DNA of 37,618 nucleotides, from the NCBI GenBank assembly GCA_016794525.1, contig JAEUJY010000169.1:1-37618 (forward strand), read 5' to 3'. Position numbers and translations under genes: made by a program. This stretch comes from Myxococcales bacterium. Lineage in GTDB: Bacteria; Myxococcota_A; Polyangia; Haliangiales; Haliangiaceae. Of this stretch, positions 1 to 7,469 are shown one piece after another. The notes below the pieces were generated by a model. The model was not told the origin of the DNA. It searched no databases and saw only the letters and a list, made by a program, of their open reading frames with translations. Position 1 is the stretch's first letter, and each line of letters starts with the position of its first letter.

Positions 1-378
1 GCGCCACCGCCGCCGGTCGTCACGCCGCCGCCGCCGCCGGTCGTCACGCCGCCGCCGGTCGTCGCGCCACCGGCCCGGGCCGCGACGGTCGGCGTCGCCA
101 GCGTCGCGGTCGACGGCGCGCTGGCCGCCGGCGCGGCGCGCAAGGGCGTCGATCGCGCGCTGCCCGCGCTGCGCGGCTGCATCCCCGGCGCGACGCCGGG
201 CACGGTCACCGTCAGCTTCACGATCGGCGAGGCGCGCCGCCCGCAGCGGGTCAGCGCCCGCGGCGGCAGCGCCGCGACGCAGGCGTGCGTGGCCGCGGCG
301 ATCGGCGGCATCCGCACCGACGCCGCGCCCGACGTGGGCGACGCGCGGGTCACCGCGCGGGTGGCGTTCACCCCATGA
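1..378 (+). CDS. AgmX/PglI-type C-terminal domain protein, 5' end cut by window edge
   Basis: The reading frame is open from base 1 to a TGA at 376-378, so the start lies outside the window. The visible part begins with a proline-valine linker (PPPPPVV units, roughly residues 1-25). About 100 residues follow in the layout of the AgmX/PglI C-terminal domain: an amphipathic helix, an Arg-Gly-Cys, a beta strand of the type VTVSFTIGEA, a second Cys and a final strand ending RVAFTP. In myxobacteria such domains sit on gliding, adhesion and envelope proteins and resemble TonB C-termini. That family role is established knowledge; the specific job here is unknown. The stop overlaps the next start as ATGA, so the two genes are probably co-translated. 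The Pro-rich DNA at 1-70 is itself a short imperfect repeat. Confidence 0.7.
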   Translation, partial: APPPPVVTPPPPPVVTPPPVVAPPARAATVGVASVAVDGALAAGAARKGVDRALPALRGCIPGATPGTVTVSFTIGEARRPQRVSARGGSAATQACVAAAIGGIRTDAAPDVGDARVTARVAFTP

Positions 379-827
379 TCGGCGCGCGCGGCGCGTGGCT
401 GCTGGTCGTGCTGCCCGCGGTGGCCTGCGTCGACGTGCTCGGCCCCGAGGTCGGTCCGCTCGACGACAACCGCTGCGAGATCACCGACAGCGCTCCGGCG
501 ACCACCGTCAGCTTCGCGACCGACCTGCTCGGGGGCGCGCTGCGCCGCACCGACACCGACTGCCTGCGCTGCCACACCGCGGGCGGCACCGGGCTGCGCG
601 ACAGCGGCCTCGACCTCGGCAGCTACAGCGCGCTGCGGCTCGGCGGCAACCGCTCGCGGCAGACGATCGTCGTCGCCGGCGATCCCTGCGCCAGCGTGCT
701 GGTGCAGAAGCTCGGCGTGGCGCCGCCGTTCGGTGCGCGCATGCCGCGCAACGGCCCGCCGTACCTGCCGGCCAGCGACGTCGCGCTGATCACCGACTGG
801 ATCGTCGAAGGGGCCCATGACAACTGA
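375..827 (+). CDS. Lipoprotein with one c-type haem motif
   Basis: This 150-residue protein starts at the ATG overlapping the previous stop by four bases. An N-terminal signal ends in a lipobox-like AVAC, so it is probably a lipid-anchored periplasmic or surface protein. Around residues 61-65 it has CLRCH, the CxxCH haem-attachment motif. A GLDLGSYSAL segment follows, then a C-terminus (ARMPRN, later ALITDWIVEGA) typical of the small planctomycete-type cytochrome c modules common in myxobacteria. A distal Met in the MPR segment could be the second haem ligand. It appears complete. A second protein of this type lies at 28257-29024. Electron-transfer partners cannot be named from the window. 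The next coding frame begins immediately after the stop but lacks a proper N-terminus. Confidence 0.75.
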   Translation: MIGARGAWLLVVLPAVACVDVLGPEVGPLDDNRCEITDSAPATTVSFATDLLGGALRRTDTDCLRCHTAGGTGLRDSGLDLGSYSALRLGGNRSRQTIVVAGDPCASVLVQKLGVAPPFGARMPRNGPPYLPASDVALITDWIVEGAHDN

Positions 828-1438
828 GGCCCAAGGCCGGCGCCGACGCCACCGACTTCGACTTCACGCTGTCGCGCTCGCCGGGCCAGTACTACACCGA
901 CACCAACTCGCAGCCGATCGTCGGCGCGCGGGTGGCGGGCACGATCGAGTTCGACGACGCCAGCGACCTCACGCTCGGCGGCTCGGCGATGGCCGGCACC
1001 TACGATCCCGGCCGCGACCTCGACTTCGTGATCGCCGGCGTCGACGCGGTGGCGCGGCTGCCGGTGGTCACGCTGCGCGGCGAGTACCTCGTGCGCCGCA
1101 CCCGGGTCGCGATCGGCGACACGCCGGCGCTGCGCTGGAAGTACGGGCCGGGCCCCGACGGCACCTACGCCGACTACTTCGTGAAGGACGGCTTCTACGT
1201 CGAGGGCGAGGTGCCGGTCGGGCGGGTCGAGCTGATCGCCCGCTGGGACGGCCTGCGCCGCAAGGGCAACGTGCTGGTCACCAGCCCGCTCACGTCGCGC
1301 GCCGCGATGTACCGCTACACCGCCGCGGTGGCCGTGCGCGTCGACCCCGCGGTGCGGCTCAAGGGCTCGGTCGAGCTCTACGATCTGGGCACCAGCCGCG
1401 AGCTGGCGCTGCACCTCGGCGTCGCGACGCCGTTCTAG
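821..1438 (+). pseudogene. Headless outer-membrane beta-barrel protein (C-terminal fragment)
   Basis: An open frame runs from just after an in-frame TGA at 818-820 to the TAG at 1436-1438. It contains no ATG near its beginning; the first usable starts are CTG at 824 or GTG at 932. The sequence shows alternating polar/hydrophobic strands (for example VGRVELIARWDG, YTAAVAVRVDP, ELALHLGV) and ends in Phe (ATPF), the usual last residue of outer-membrane barrels. About 200 residues remain, while barrel proteins of this look usually have 350-500. There is no signal peptide. I read it as the 3' part of a porin-like gene whose 5' part was lost at a junction directly after the upstream lipoprotein, either in the genome or in the assembly. 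An alternative is a real short protein starting at GTG 932, but it would lack export information. Confidence 0.6.
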
Positions 1439-1464
1439 CCGCGCGCGCGGCGACGCGGTGCGCG

Positions 1465-1869
1465 CTAGCCGCGCGCCAGCGCGACCGCCAGCGCCGCGGC
1501 CAGCGCGATCACGCTGGCGGCGACGCCGAGCACCGCCACCGCCTCGCCGCGCCGGCGCGCCCGGGCGCCGACGATCCGGACCAGCGCGATCGTCGAGACG
1601 ATCAGCCCGAGCGGCGGCAGCGGGAGCGCGAGCGCCGCGCCGATGATCGCCAGGCGAGACGTCCGCGGTGGCGGCGGCGCGGCCACCGGCGGCGGCCGCG
1701 GGATCTCGGGCACCCGCAGCGCCGCCAGCGAGGCGATGACCCGCGGGTCGTCGACCTTGAGCGTGCCGACGATCGCGGGGCCGTAGACGGTGGCGCGCGG
1801 GTCGGCGGCGGGCGCCCAGCCGCCGGAGGCGCTGGCGACGGAGGGTGGGCGGAGATCGGTGGCTGGCAT
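1465..1869 (-). CDS. DUF4190-like small membrane protein
   Basis: This 134-residue protein has a soluble Pro/Ala-rich N-terminal half (about residues 1-70). The C-terminal half has two hydrophobic helices (IIGAALALPLPPLGLIVSTIALV and AVAVLGVAASVIALAAALAVAL) separated by a short Arg-rich loop (RARRRGEA). This two-helix hairpin with a basic loop is the layout of DUF4190-type proteins, whose function is not known. There is no signal peptide, so the N-terminus is probably cytoplasmic. A TAGCCT element lies four bases before the ATG, slightly closer than in other genes of the window. It converges on the barrel fragment with a 26-base gap. Confidence 0.65.
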   Translation of the reverse strand: MPATDLRPPSVASASGGWAPAADPRATVYGPAIVGTLKVDDPRVIASLAALRVPEIPRPPPVAAPPPPRTSRLAIIGAALALPLPPLGLIVSTIALVRIVGARARRRGEAVAVLGVAASVIALAAALAVALARG

Positions 1870-1906
1870 GCCGAGGCTATCGGCCAGGCCGCGCGGCGGT
1901 TGCGCC

Positions 1907-2653
1907 CTATTTCTTGCAGGCGCCGACCTTGAGCGCGTCCTTGGCGAAGTCGGGCCAGACCGCGTCGGGGTTCATGCCGCCTTCCCACGTCAACATGCCC
2001 ACCACCCGCACGCCGCGGGTGGCGTCGGGCGCGAACAGCAGCTCGTAGTTGGCGTCGTACTCGCCGGCGCCGCCCGAGCGGCACAGCGCGTACTTCCACG
2101 GCGTGCCGCCGACCGGGGCGTCGCCGCCGGCGGGGTCGGGGCGTGCGCCGAACGTCGGGTCGGCGGTGGCCAGGAACTCGTTGCTGCAGATCAGCTCGTG
2201 GTCGACGTACGCGGGGTCCTTCTTGCCCTCGGCCTGCTCGCGCATCAGCGTCTTGGCGTCGTCGGTGAAGCGCGTCGCCGCCTTGGCCCCGCAGTGGCGC
2301 TTGATGACGTCGGGATCGGCCTTCTCCATCGCGCCCGGCATGATGATGTGCTCGAGGTAGCCCTCGGCCGGATCGACGAACCGCGCCGCCGGCACCTTGC
2401 CCTCGGCGATCGCGGCGATCAGCGCCTCGACGACCACCTCGGGGACCTCGTCGGCCGCGCCCAGCCCGGTCCGCTTGCCCTGGCGCGCCGCCGCCTCGGG
2501 ATCGCCCGCGTCGACCGCGACCGGCGCGGCGTCGACGGTGATCGGCGCGGCATCGACGGCCGGCGGCGGCGGTGGGGGTGGCGCCGCCGGTTCCTTCTTC
2601 TTGCAGCCGGCGAGCGTGGCGATGGCCACCGCGATGATCGAGACCTGGCGCAT
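1907..2653 (-). CDS. Hypothetical lipoprotein with Val-Asp-Ala linker
   Basis: The protein has 248 residues. A 16-residue signal ends in LAGC, followed by KKK at +2 to +4, so it should be lipid-anchored. Residues about 20-50 are a Pro stretch and repeated VDAAP units, a disordered tether. The rest is a folded alpha/beta domain of about 190 residues with four or five Cys (RHCGAK, LICSNE, YALCRS, VGACKK) that could form disulfides, consistent with export. I do not recognise the family. Unlike most neighbours it has a strong ribosome-binding site: GAGGAGG ends a few bases before the ATG. This contrasts with the leaderless-looking start of the divergent lipoprotein at 2783. Confidence 0.75.
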   Translation of the reverse strand: MRQVSIIAVAIATLAGCKKKEPAAPPPPPPPAVDAAPITVDAAPVAVDAGDPEAAARQGKRTGLGAADEVPEVVVEALIAAIAEGKVPAARFVDPAEGYLEHIIMPGAMEKADPDVIKRHCGAKAATRFTDDAKTLMREQAEGKKDPAYVDHELICSNEFLATADPTFGARPDPAGGDAPVGGTPWKYALCRSGGAGEYDANYELLFAPDATRGVRVVGMLTWEGGMNPDAVWPDFAKDALKVGACKK

Positions 2654-2747
2654 GCGTCCTCCTCGTGGCCCGCGGCCACCGGCCCGAGCCTACGCTGCGG
2701 CGGTCCGACGCACCTCACGATGGCGGTGGTGATTTCGCCGCGCGTGG

Positions 2748-2782
2748 GTGACAGCGGCGGCCGTGCGGTCGACACTGGAGCC
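2748..2782 (+). promoter_or_regulatory. Predicted sigma-70-type promoter, leaderless
   Basis: GTGACA at 2748-2753, 17 bases, then GACACT at 2771-2776, then six bases to the ATG at 2783. The predicted transcription start falls on or next to the start codon. Both hexamers are imperfect matches, but spacing and position are ideal. Confidence 0.5.
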
Positions 2783-3373
2783 ATGCGCGCATCCTTCCTC
2801 GCCGTCATCGCTGCCCTCGCGTTGCTCGCGTGCGGCCACCCCGCGGCCAAGCCCGCCGGTCCGCCGCCCCCGTCGGGGCCGGTCACCGAGGCGGCCATCG
2901 TCGGCTACCTCCAGCAATCCTTCCCCGCGGCGGTGGCCGAGGGGACGCTCAAGCTCGACTGGGGCTCGCCCGACGTCCCCGCCGAGGTGGTCGACGAGCT
3001 GGCGATCATGGGGATCGACGACATGGGCGAGGTCGCCGCGCTGGTGCCGGCCGACTTCGCGACCAAGGGCCTGGACGCGATCAAGGCCGAGGGCGGGACC
3101 AACGCCGCCGGGCTGATGCGCGACCTGATGATCATCCACGACGTGCGCGGCTACTTCGAGAAGGCGTGGCGCAACCACTGGTCGGCCAACGGGCCCGAGG
3201 ACTTCCCGCTGCCGGTCGCGTACGGCGTCGACTTCCAGGTGATCGCCGACCTCGGCGTCTTCGACGGCGGCGGCGAGGGCTACGACGAGGGTGACGACGG
3301 CAGCGACAGCGCGGACGGCGACGACGACGACGGTGACGACGACGGCGGCGACGACGACGACGGCGGCTGGTAG
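2783..3373 (+). CDS. Lipoprotein with highly acidic C-terminal tail
   Basis: The protein has 196 residues. The start at 2783 gives a clean signal peptide (MRASFLAVIAALALLAC) ending in a lipobox. After a short Pro linker, residues about 35-160 form an alpha-helical domain I do not recognise (segments such as VVDELAIMGIDDMGEVAALV and LMIIHDVRGYFEKAW). The last 30 residues are almost only Asp, Gly and Ser and end in GGW. Such a tail could bind divalent cations or stay extended at the surface; this is inference. The stop TAG abuts the stop of recD2 on the other strand without any gap, forming TAGCTA. Confidence 0.8.
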   Translation: MRASFLAVIAALALLACGHPAAKPAGPPPPSGPVTEAAIVGYLQQSFPAAVAEGTLKLDWGSPDVPAEVVDELAIMGIDDMGEVAALVPADFATKGLDAIKAEGGTNAAGLMRDLMIIHDVRGYFEKAWRNHWSANGPEDFPLPVAYGVDFQVIADLGVFDGGGEGYDEGDDGSDSADGDDDDGDDDGGDDDDGGW

Positions 3374-5620
3374 CTACGCGGCGTCGCCGGGCTCGAGCTC
3401 GGCGCGGATGCGCTCGGCGAGGTAGGTCCAGCGGGCGCGCGCGGTGGCGTTGCCGACCGCCAGCGCGATCGCGCGGCGCGAGCCGACGACGACGACCAGC
3501 CGCTTGCCGCGGGTGACCGCGGTGTAGAGCAGCGAGCGGCCCAGCATGACGAAGTGCTGGGTGGCCAGCGACAGCACCACCGCCGGGTACTCGGAGCCCT
3601 GGCTCTTGTGGATCGACACCGCCCAGGCGTGGACCAGCTGGTCGAGGTCGTTGCGCTCGTAGTCGGCGACCCGGCCGTCGCCGAAGCCGACCCGGACCTT
3701 GGCGCCGTCGGCGTCGATCGACTCGATCACGCCGATGTCGCCGTTGTAGACCGAGCGGTCGTAGTCGTTCTTCTGCTGCATCACCTTGTCGCCGGCGCGG
3801 AAGGTGCGCTCGCCGCGCAGGATGACGGTCGCGCCGTCCTTGGGCGGGTTGAGCTTGGCCTGCAGCGCGGCGTTGAGCGCGGTGGTGCCCAGCTCGCCGC
3901 GGTGCATCGGCACCAGCACCTGGATCTCGGTGGCCGGGTCGAGCCCGAACCGCGCCGGGATGCGCTCGGCGACCAGCTCGACGATCGTGGCCTGGGCCGC
4001 GGCCGGCTCGTCGCGGGCGATGAAGTAGAAGTCGCTGTCGCCGCTGGTGGCGAGGTCGGGCACCTCGCCGCGGTTGATCTGGTGGGCGCTGGTGACGATC
4101 TTCGACGCCGCGGCCTGGCGGAAGATCTCGGTCAGCCGCACCACCGTCGCCGCGCCCGACGCGATCACGTCGGCCAGCACCGCGCCGGCGCCCACCGACG
4201 GCAGCTGGTCGATGTCGCCGACCAGCACCAGCTGCGCGGTCGGCCGCACCGCCACCACCAGCGCGCGGAACAGCGCCAGGTCGACCATCGACACCTCGTC
4301 GACGACGATCACGTCGGCCTCGAGCGGGTTGTCCTTGCCGCGGGCGAAGGTGCCGAGCTGCGGCTGGTACTCGAGCAGCCGGTGCAAGGTCACCGCCTCG
4401 GTGCGGGTCGACTCGGCCAGCCGCTTGGCGGCGCGGCCGGTGGGCGCGGCCAGCGCGATCGAGCGGCGCGCGCGGCCGGCGAGGTCGACGACCGCCTTGA
4501 CGATCGTGGTCTTGCCGACGCCGGGACCGCCGGTGATGACGACGCACTTGTCGACGGCGGCGGCGGCCACCGCGGCCCGCTGCTGCGGCGCCAGCGCCAG
4601 GCCCGAGCTCACCTCGAACTGGCTGATCGCGTGCTCGACGTCGAGCACCGTGACCCGCGGCGGCGTCATCACCAGCTCGGCGAACGCCGAGGCCGCCGAG
4701 CTCTCGAGCGCGGTCACCTCGGCCAGCGCCAGGCACCGGCCGCGCTCGCCGAGGATCTCGCGGGTCGTCAAGCCGCGCTCGACCAGCGCGTCGACCCGCG
4801 CCGGCAACAGGTCGCGCGCCACGCCGAGCAGCTCGGCGGTGCGCTCGAGCAGGATGCCCTCGGGCACGTGGGCGTGGCCGTCCTCGACGTGCTCGCCCAG
4901 CACGTGGATCAGCCCGGCGTCGAGCCGATCGGGCGAGTCGCGGGCGATGCCGAGGCGCTCGGCGATCGCGTCGGCGGTGCGGAAGCCGATGCCCCACACC
5001 TCGACCGCCAGCCGGTACGGGTTGGCGCGGACGACCTTGATCGCGTCCTTGCCGTAGCGCTTGACGATCCGCGCGGCGAACCCGATCGAGACGCCGTGGC
5101 CGAGCAGGAACACCATCACGTCCTGGACGTGGCGGTGCTCGGCGAACGCCGCGGCGATCTTCTGCGCGCGGTGGCGGCCGATGCCGTCGACCTCGGTCAG
5201 CCGATCGGGCTGGCCCTCGACCACCGCCAGCGTCTCCATCTTGAAGTGCGCGACCATCCGCCGGGCCAGCTCGAGGCCGATGCCGGGGATGATGCCGGAG
5301 CCGAGGAAGCGCTCGATGCCGGCTAGCGTCTCGGGGGTGCGGGTGGCGTAGCCCGCCAGCTTGAGCTGGCGGCCGAACTTCTTGTCGTCGACCCACTGGC
5401 CGCGGACCGTCAGCGGCATGCCGGGCGGCAGCTCGGGCAGCTCGCCGACGATCGTCGCCTCGGTGCCGTCGGTCAGGTTGAGCCGCGCGACCGTCCACAG
5501 CGTCTCGGGGTTGCGGAAGACCACCCGGCCCAGCTCGCCCTCGAGGGACGCCAGCGTCGGCTCGGGCCCGGCGAACAGCCGGCCCTGATCGCCCGAGGCG
5601 GAGTCGCGATCGCTGGCCAC
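3374..5620 (-). CDS. recD2: RecD2-type ATP-dependent DNA helicase
   Basis: This is a 748-residue superfamily 1B 5'-3' DNA helicase of the RecD2 (YrrC) type, which acts in DNA repair without RecBC. The N-terminal 330 residues carry the OB-like and helix-hairpin-helix parts ([38 protein letters not shown]). The motor follows: Walker [10 protein letters not shown] near residue 363, Walker [10 protein letters not shown] near 437, motif [14 protein letters not shown] near 467, LTEIFRQ, then HKSQGSEY near 672 and YTAVTRGK near 702. Length matches the family. I chose the GTG at 5620: residues upstream of it are Arg-rich noise overlapping another promoter, and TAAGGT lies five bases before the GTG. 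An ATG at 5734 is possible but unlikely. No recB or recC is in the window. Confidence 0.93.
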   Translation of the reverse strand: MASDRDSASGDQGRLFAGPEPTLASLEGELGRVVFRNPETLWTVARLNLTDGTEATIVGELPELPPGMPLTVRGQWVDDKKFGRQLKLAGYATRTPETLAGIERFLGSGIIPGIGLELARRMVAHFKMETLAVVEGQPDRLTEVDGIGRHRAQKIAAAFAEHRHVQDVMVFLLGHGVSIGFAARIVKRYGKDAIKVVRANPYRLAVEVWGIGFRTADAIAERLGIARDSPDRLDAGLIHVLGEHVEDGHAHVPEGILLERTAELLGVARDLLPARVDALVERGLTTREILGERGRCLALAEVTALESSAASAFAELVMTPPRVTVLDVEHAISQFEVSSGLALAPQQRAAVAAAAVDKCVVITGGPGVGKTTIVKAVVDLAGRARRSIALAAPTGRAAKRLAESTRTEAVTLHRLLEYQPQLGTFARGKDNPLEADVIVVDEVSMVDLALFRALVVAVRPTAQLVLVGDIDQLPSVGAGAVLADVIASGAATVVRLTEIFRQAAASKIVTSAHQINRGEVPDLATSGDSDFYFIARDEPAAAQATIVELVAERIPARFGLDPATEIQVLVPMHRGELGTTALNAALQAKLNPPKDGATVILRGERTFRAGDKVMQQKNDYDRSVYNGDIGVIESIDADGAKVRVGFGDGRVADYERNDLDQLVHAWAVSIHKSQGSEYPAVVLSLATQHFVMLGRSLLYTAVTRGKRLVVVVGSRRAIALAVGNATARARWTYLAERIRAELEPGDAA

Positions 5621-5631
5621 GCGCGACCTTA
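5621..5631 (-). promoter_or_regulatory. Predicted -10 element of recD2 (leaderless)
   Basis: On the minus strand TAAGGT (plus 5626-5631) is followed by five bases and the GTG start of recD2. I see no clear -35. The AAGG could alternatively serve as a weak ribosome-binding site. Confidence 0.35.
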
Positions 5632-5676
5632 CCGCTGCGGCCTGGCGACGGCGACCCCGCGGCCTCGCGTTTGTGC

Positions 5677-5711
5677 TTGACCGGAGTGTCCGGGATCCGT
5701 ACAAGAGGCGC
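5677..5711 (+). promoter_or_regulatory. Predicted sigma-70-type promoter before a 15-codon ORF
   Basis: TTGACC at 5677-5682, exactly 17 bases, TACAAG at 5700-5705, then six bases to an ATG at 5712. This is one of the best -35/-10 pairs in the window and should drive the short ORF and the hypothetical gene at 5844. Confidence 0.55.
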
Positions 5712-5759
5712 ATGTCGACGATCGCCGAGCCCAACCGCTTCGCCGTCGTCGTGGCGTGA
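5712..5759 (+). CDS. Possible 15-residue leader peptide
   Basis: An ATG six bases after a good -10 opens a 15-codon frame ([15 protein letters not shown]) closed by TGA at 5757-5759. Between it and the next gene (5844) lies a GC-rich self-complementary stretch (CCGCCGCCGGCGG, about 5786-5800) and then GGGAG just before the next ATG. The layout would fit a leader peptide that couples or attenuates the downstream gene. It could equally be the leftover N-terminus of a broken gene. Nothing in the peptide points to a particular amino-acid signal. This is inference from position only. Confidence 0.3.
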   Translation: MSTIAEPNRFAVVVA

Positions 5760-5843
5760 GCTGGTAGCGCGGGATCGTCCGATCACCGCCGCCGGCGGCT
5801 CCCCACGACGCAACCTCTCCTCGCGTCTGGATTCGGGAGCCCC

Positions 5844-6575
5844 ATGGCCCGTCGTGATCTCGCGCGCACCGTCATCGAGGGCGGGCGCTACAACTACAAC
5901 CGCTGGGAGCGGCGGCAGTCACACGCCGAGGCCCGCGCCACCGCGCACGCGTGGCTGCGCCGGCTGACGGTCGACGACGCCGCGGCCGGCGCCAGCGCGC
6001 CGCCGCCGTTGCGGCCGGTGCACCGCGCGTTCTACGACAAGCTCGCGCCGCTGTACCGCTGGCTGCATGCGCAGGTCGGGCGGCGCTGGGACGACGTCCG
6101 CGCCGACGTCGCGGCGCGCTTCGACGTCCGGACGATCGCCGGCCAGCACATCGTCTACGACCACCTGCTGTTCGAGGTCGAGCCGCGCTGGCCGCGAGAC
6201 CCTCGCTACCAGCGGTTCGTGATCGACCCGGCGGGGGTCTTGCGCCACGGGCCGCGCTGGCAGCGGCGTCGCAAGCGCCCGCCGCGGCCGGCGTGGGCGC
6301 CGCCGTGGTCGGCGGCCCGCGTCGATGGCGCGTGGTGGTGGATCGGCGATCGCCCGTGCGGGCGCTGCGTGGTCGGCGACCGCTGCCGCTACGGCCACCT
6401 GCGGATCGACGGCGCCCGCTACCACTTCACGGCGGCGACGCGGATCCGCCGCCTGACGCCGACCGAGGTCGGCCGGCTGACGTCGTCGCCGCCCGAGGTG
6501 CGCGCGCTGCTGGCGTGGGCCGGGCCGACGCTCGCGCCCGAGGCGGCGGCGCTGTCGCGGCAGGGGCGGCCGTGA
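5844..6575 (+). CDS. Conserved-looking myxobacterial hypothetical protein
   Basis: The 243-residue soluble protein has no signal peptide or membrane segment. It begins MARRDLARTVIEGGRYNYN and is rich in Trp, Arg and Tyr. Recognisable blocks are FYDKLAPLYRWLHAQVGR (about residues 62-80), RTIAGQHIVYDHLLFEVE (about 95-112) and a Cys pair in RPCGRCVVGDRC (about 170-182) that could bind a metal. I have the impression of a family recurring in myxobacterial genomes, but I know no function for it. The start is preceded by GGGAG and four bases. It ends three bases from the convergent EamA gene. Confidence 0.7.
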   Translation: MARRDLARTVIEGGRYNYNRWERRQSHAEARATAHAWLRRLTVDDAAAGASAPPPLRPVHRAFYDKLAPLYRWLHAQVGRRWDDVRADVAARFDVRTIAGQHIVYDHLLFEVEPRWPRDPRYQRFVIDPAGVLRHGPRWQRRRKRPPRPAWAPPWSAARVDGAWWWIGDRPCGRCVVGDRCRYGHLRIDGARYHFTAATRIRRLTPTEVGRLTSSPPEVRALLAWAGPTLAPEAAALSRQGRP

Positions 6576-6578
6576 TCG

Positions 6579-7469
6579 CTACGCCGCCGGCGTCGGCGCG
6601 GGCTTGCGCTGCGACAGCGCGACCGCGCCCAGGATCACCGCGACGCCGGCGTAGGCCTGGGGGCCGAGCCGGGTGTGCGACTCGAACAGCGCGTCGACCG
6701 CGAGCGCGATCACCGGCAGGACGAAGCCGAGCACGTTGGCGGCGAGCAGGCTGACCCGCGCCAGGAGCCAGAAGTACGCGACGAAGCCGATCGCGGTGCC
6801 GGCCACCGCCAGGTACACCAGCGCCAGGGTGGCGTTGACCGGCAGCGGCCACGGCATCGCCTCGTGGTCCGAGAACCCGGCGGCGATCCACAGGCAGACC
6901 GCGGTCACGCCGACGAACACCGTCGTCGAGGCCAGCACGTGGGTGCGGCCGCCGTGGCGCTTGATCACCATCGTGTACAGCGCCGACACGACGACCGACG
7001 CGATGACCAGCACGACGCCGACCGCCTGGCCGCCCGACACCGCGAGCTGGTCGGCGAAGATGATCGCCACGCCGATCAGCGCGATCACCGCGCTGGCGAC
7101 GTCGTGGACGCGCACGGTCTCCATGCGGGTCAGGAACAAGAGCGCCGCGACCACCAGCGGCTGGGTGCCGAACAGCACCGCCGCCAGGCCGCCCGGCACC
7201 TCGCGCTCGCCGAGGTAGATCAGCGCGTAGCCCAGCGCGTTGAGCATGCCGGCGACGATCAGCCACGGCCACTGCGCCCGCTCGGGCCACGGCCGCGCCC
7301 GCCACGCCATCGGCACCAGGATCGCGGTCGCCAGGGTGAAGCGCAAGGCCGCCGCGAGCATCGTCGGGAACCCGTCGGGCCCCATGCTCTCGCGGATCGC
7401 GAACCACGTCGTCCCCCAGATCACCGCCAGGGCGAGGTACGCGAACGAGGTCTTGCGTGCGGCGGTCAC
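6579..7469 (-). CDS. EamA (DMT superfamily) transporter
   Basis: The 296-residue inner-membrane protein has about ten hydrophobic helices arranged as two EamA repeats. The N-terminal signature YLALAVIWGTTWFAIRESMG is typical of the drug/metabolite transporter superfamily, as are GEREVPGGLAAVLFGTQPLVVA in the first half and LAVAGTAIGFVAYFWLL in the second. The family exports amino acids and other small metabolites; the substrate cannot be told. The GTG start at 7469 overlaps the stop of the upstream lipoprotein gene as GTGA, so translation is probably coupled. The C-terminus is short and basic (SQRKPAPTPAA). Confidence 0.88.
   Translation of the reverse strand: MTAARKTSFAYLALAVIWGTTWFAIRESMGPDGFPTMLAAALRFTLATAILVPMAWRARPWPERAQWPWLIVAGMLNALGYALIYLGEREVPGGLAAVLFGTQPLVVAALLFLTRMETVRVHDVASAVIALIGVAIIFADQLAVSGGQAVGVVLVIASVVVSALYTMVIKRHGGRTHVLASTTVFVGVTAVCLWIAAGFSDHEAMPWPLPVNATLALVYLAVAGTAIGFVAYFWLLARVSLLAANVLGFVLPVIALAVDALFESHTRLGPQAYAGVAVILGAVALSQRKPAPTPAA

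Noticed and set aside
1790-2782. N-terminal extension of the acidic-tail lipoprotein to 1790
   Set aside because: It would be antisense to another lipoprotein and would bury the signal peptide; the ATG at 2783 has a good promoter and lipobox.
5621-5734. Longer recD2 N-terminus from the ATG at 5734
   Set aside because: The extra 38 residues are Arg-rich without family similarity and overlap the promoter of the divergent short ORF.
3132-5813. Very long open frames overlapping recD2 on both strands (for example 3554-5326 plus and 3132-5813 minus)
   Set aside because: Arg/Ala/Asp/His-only composition and no domain signals; they are side frames of the real gene in GC-rich DNA where stop codons are rare.
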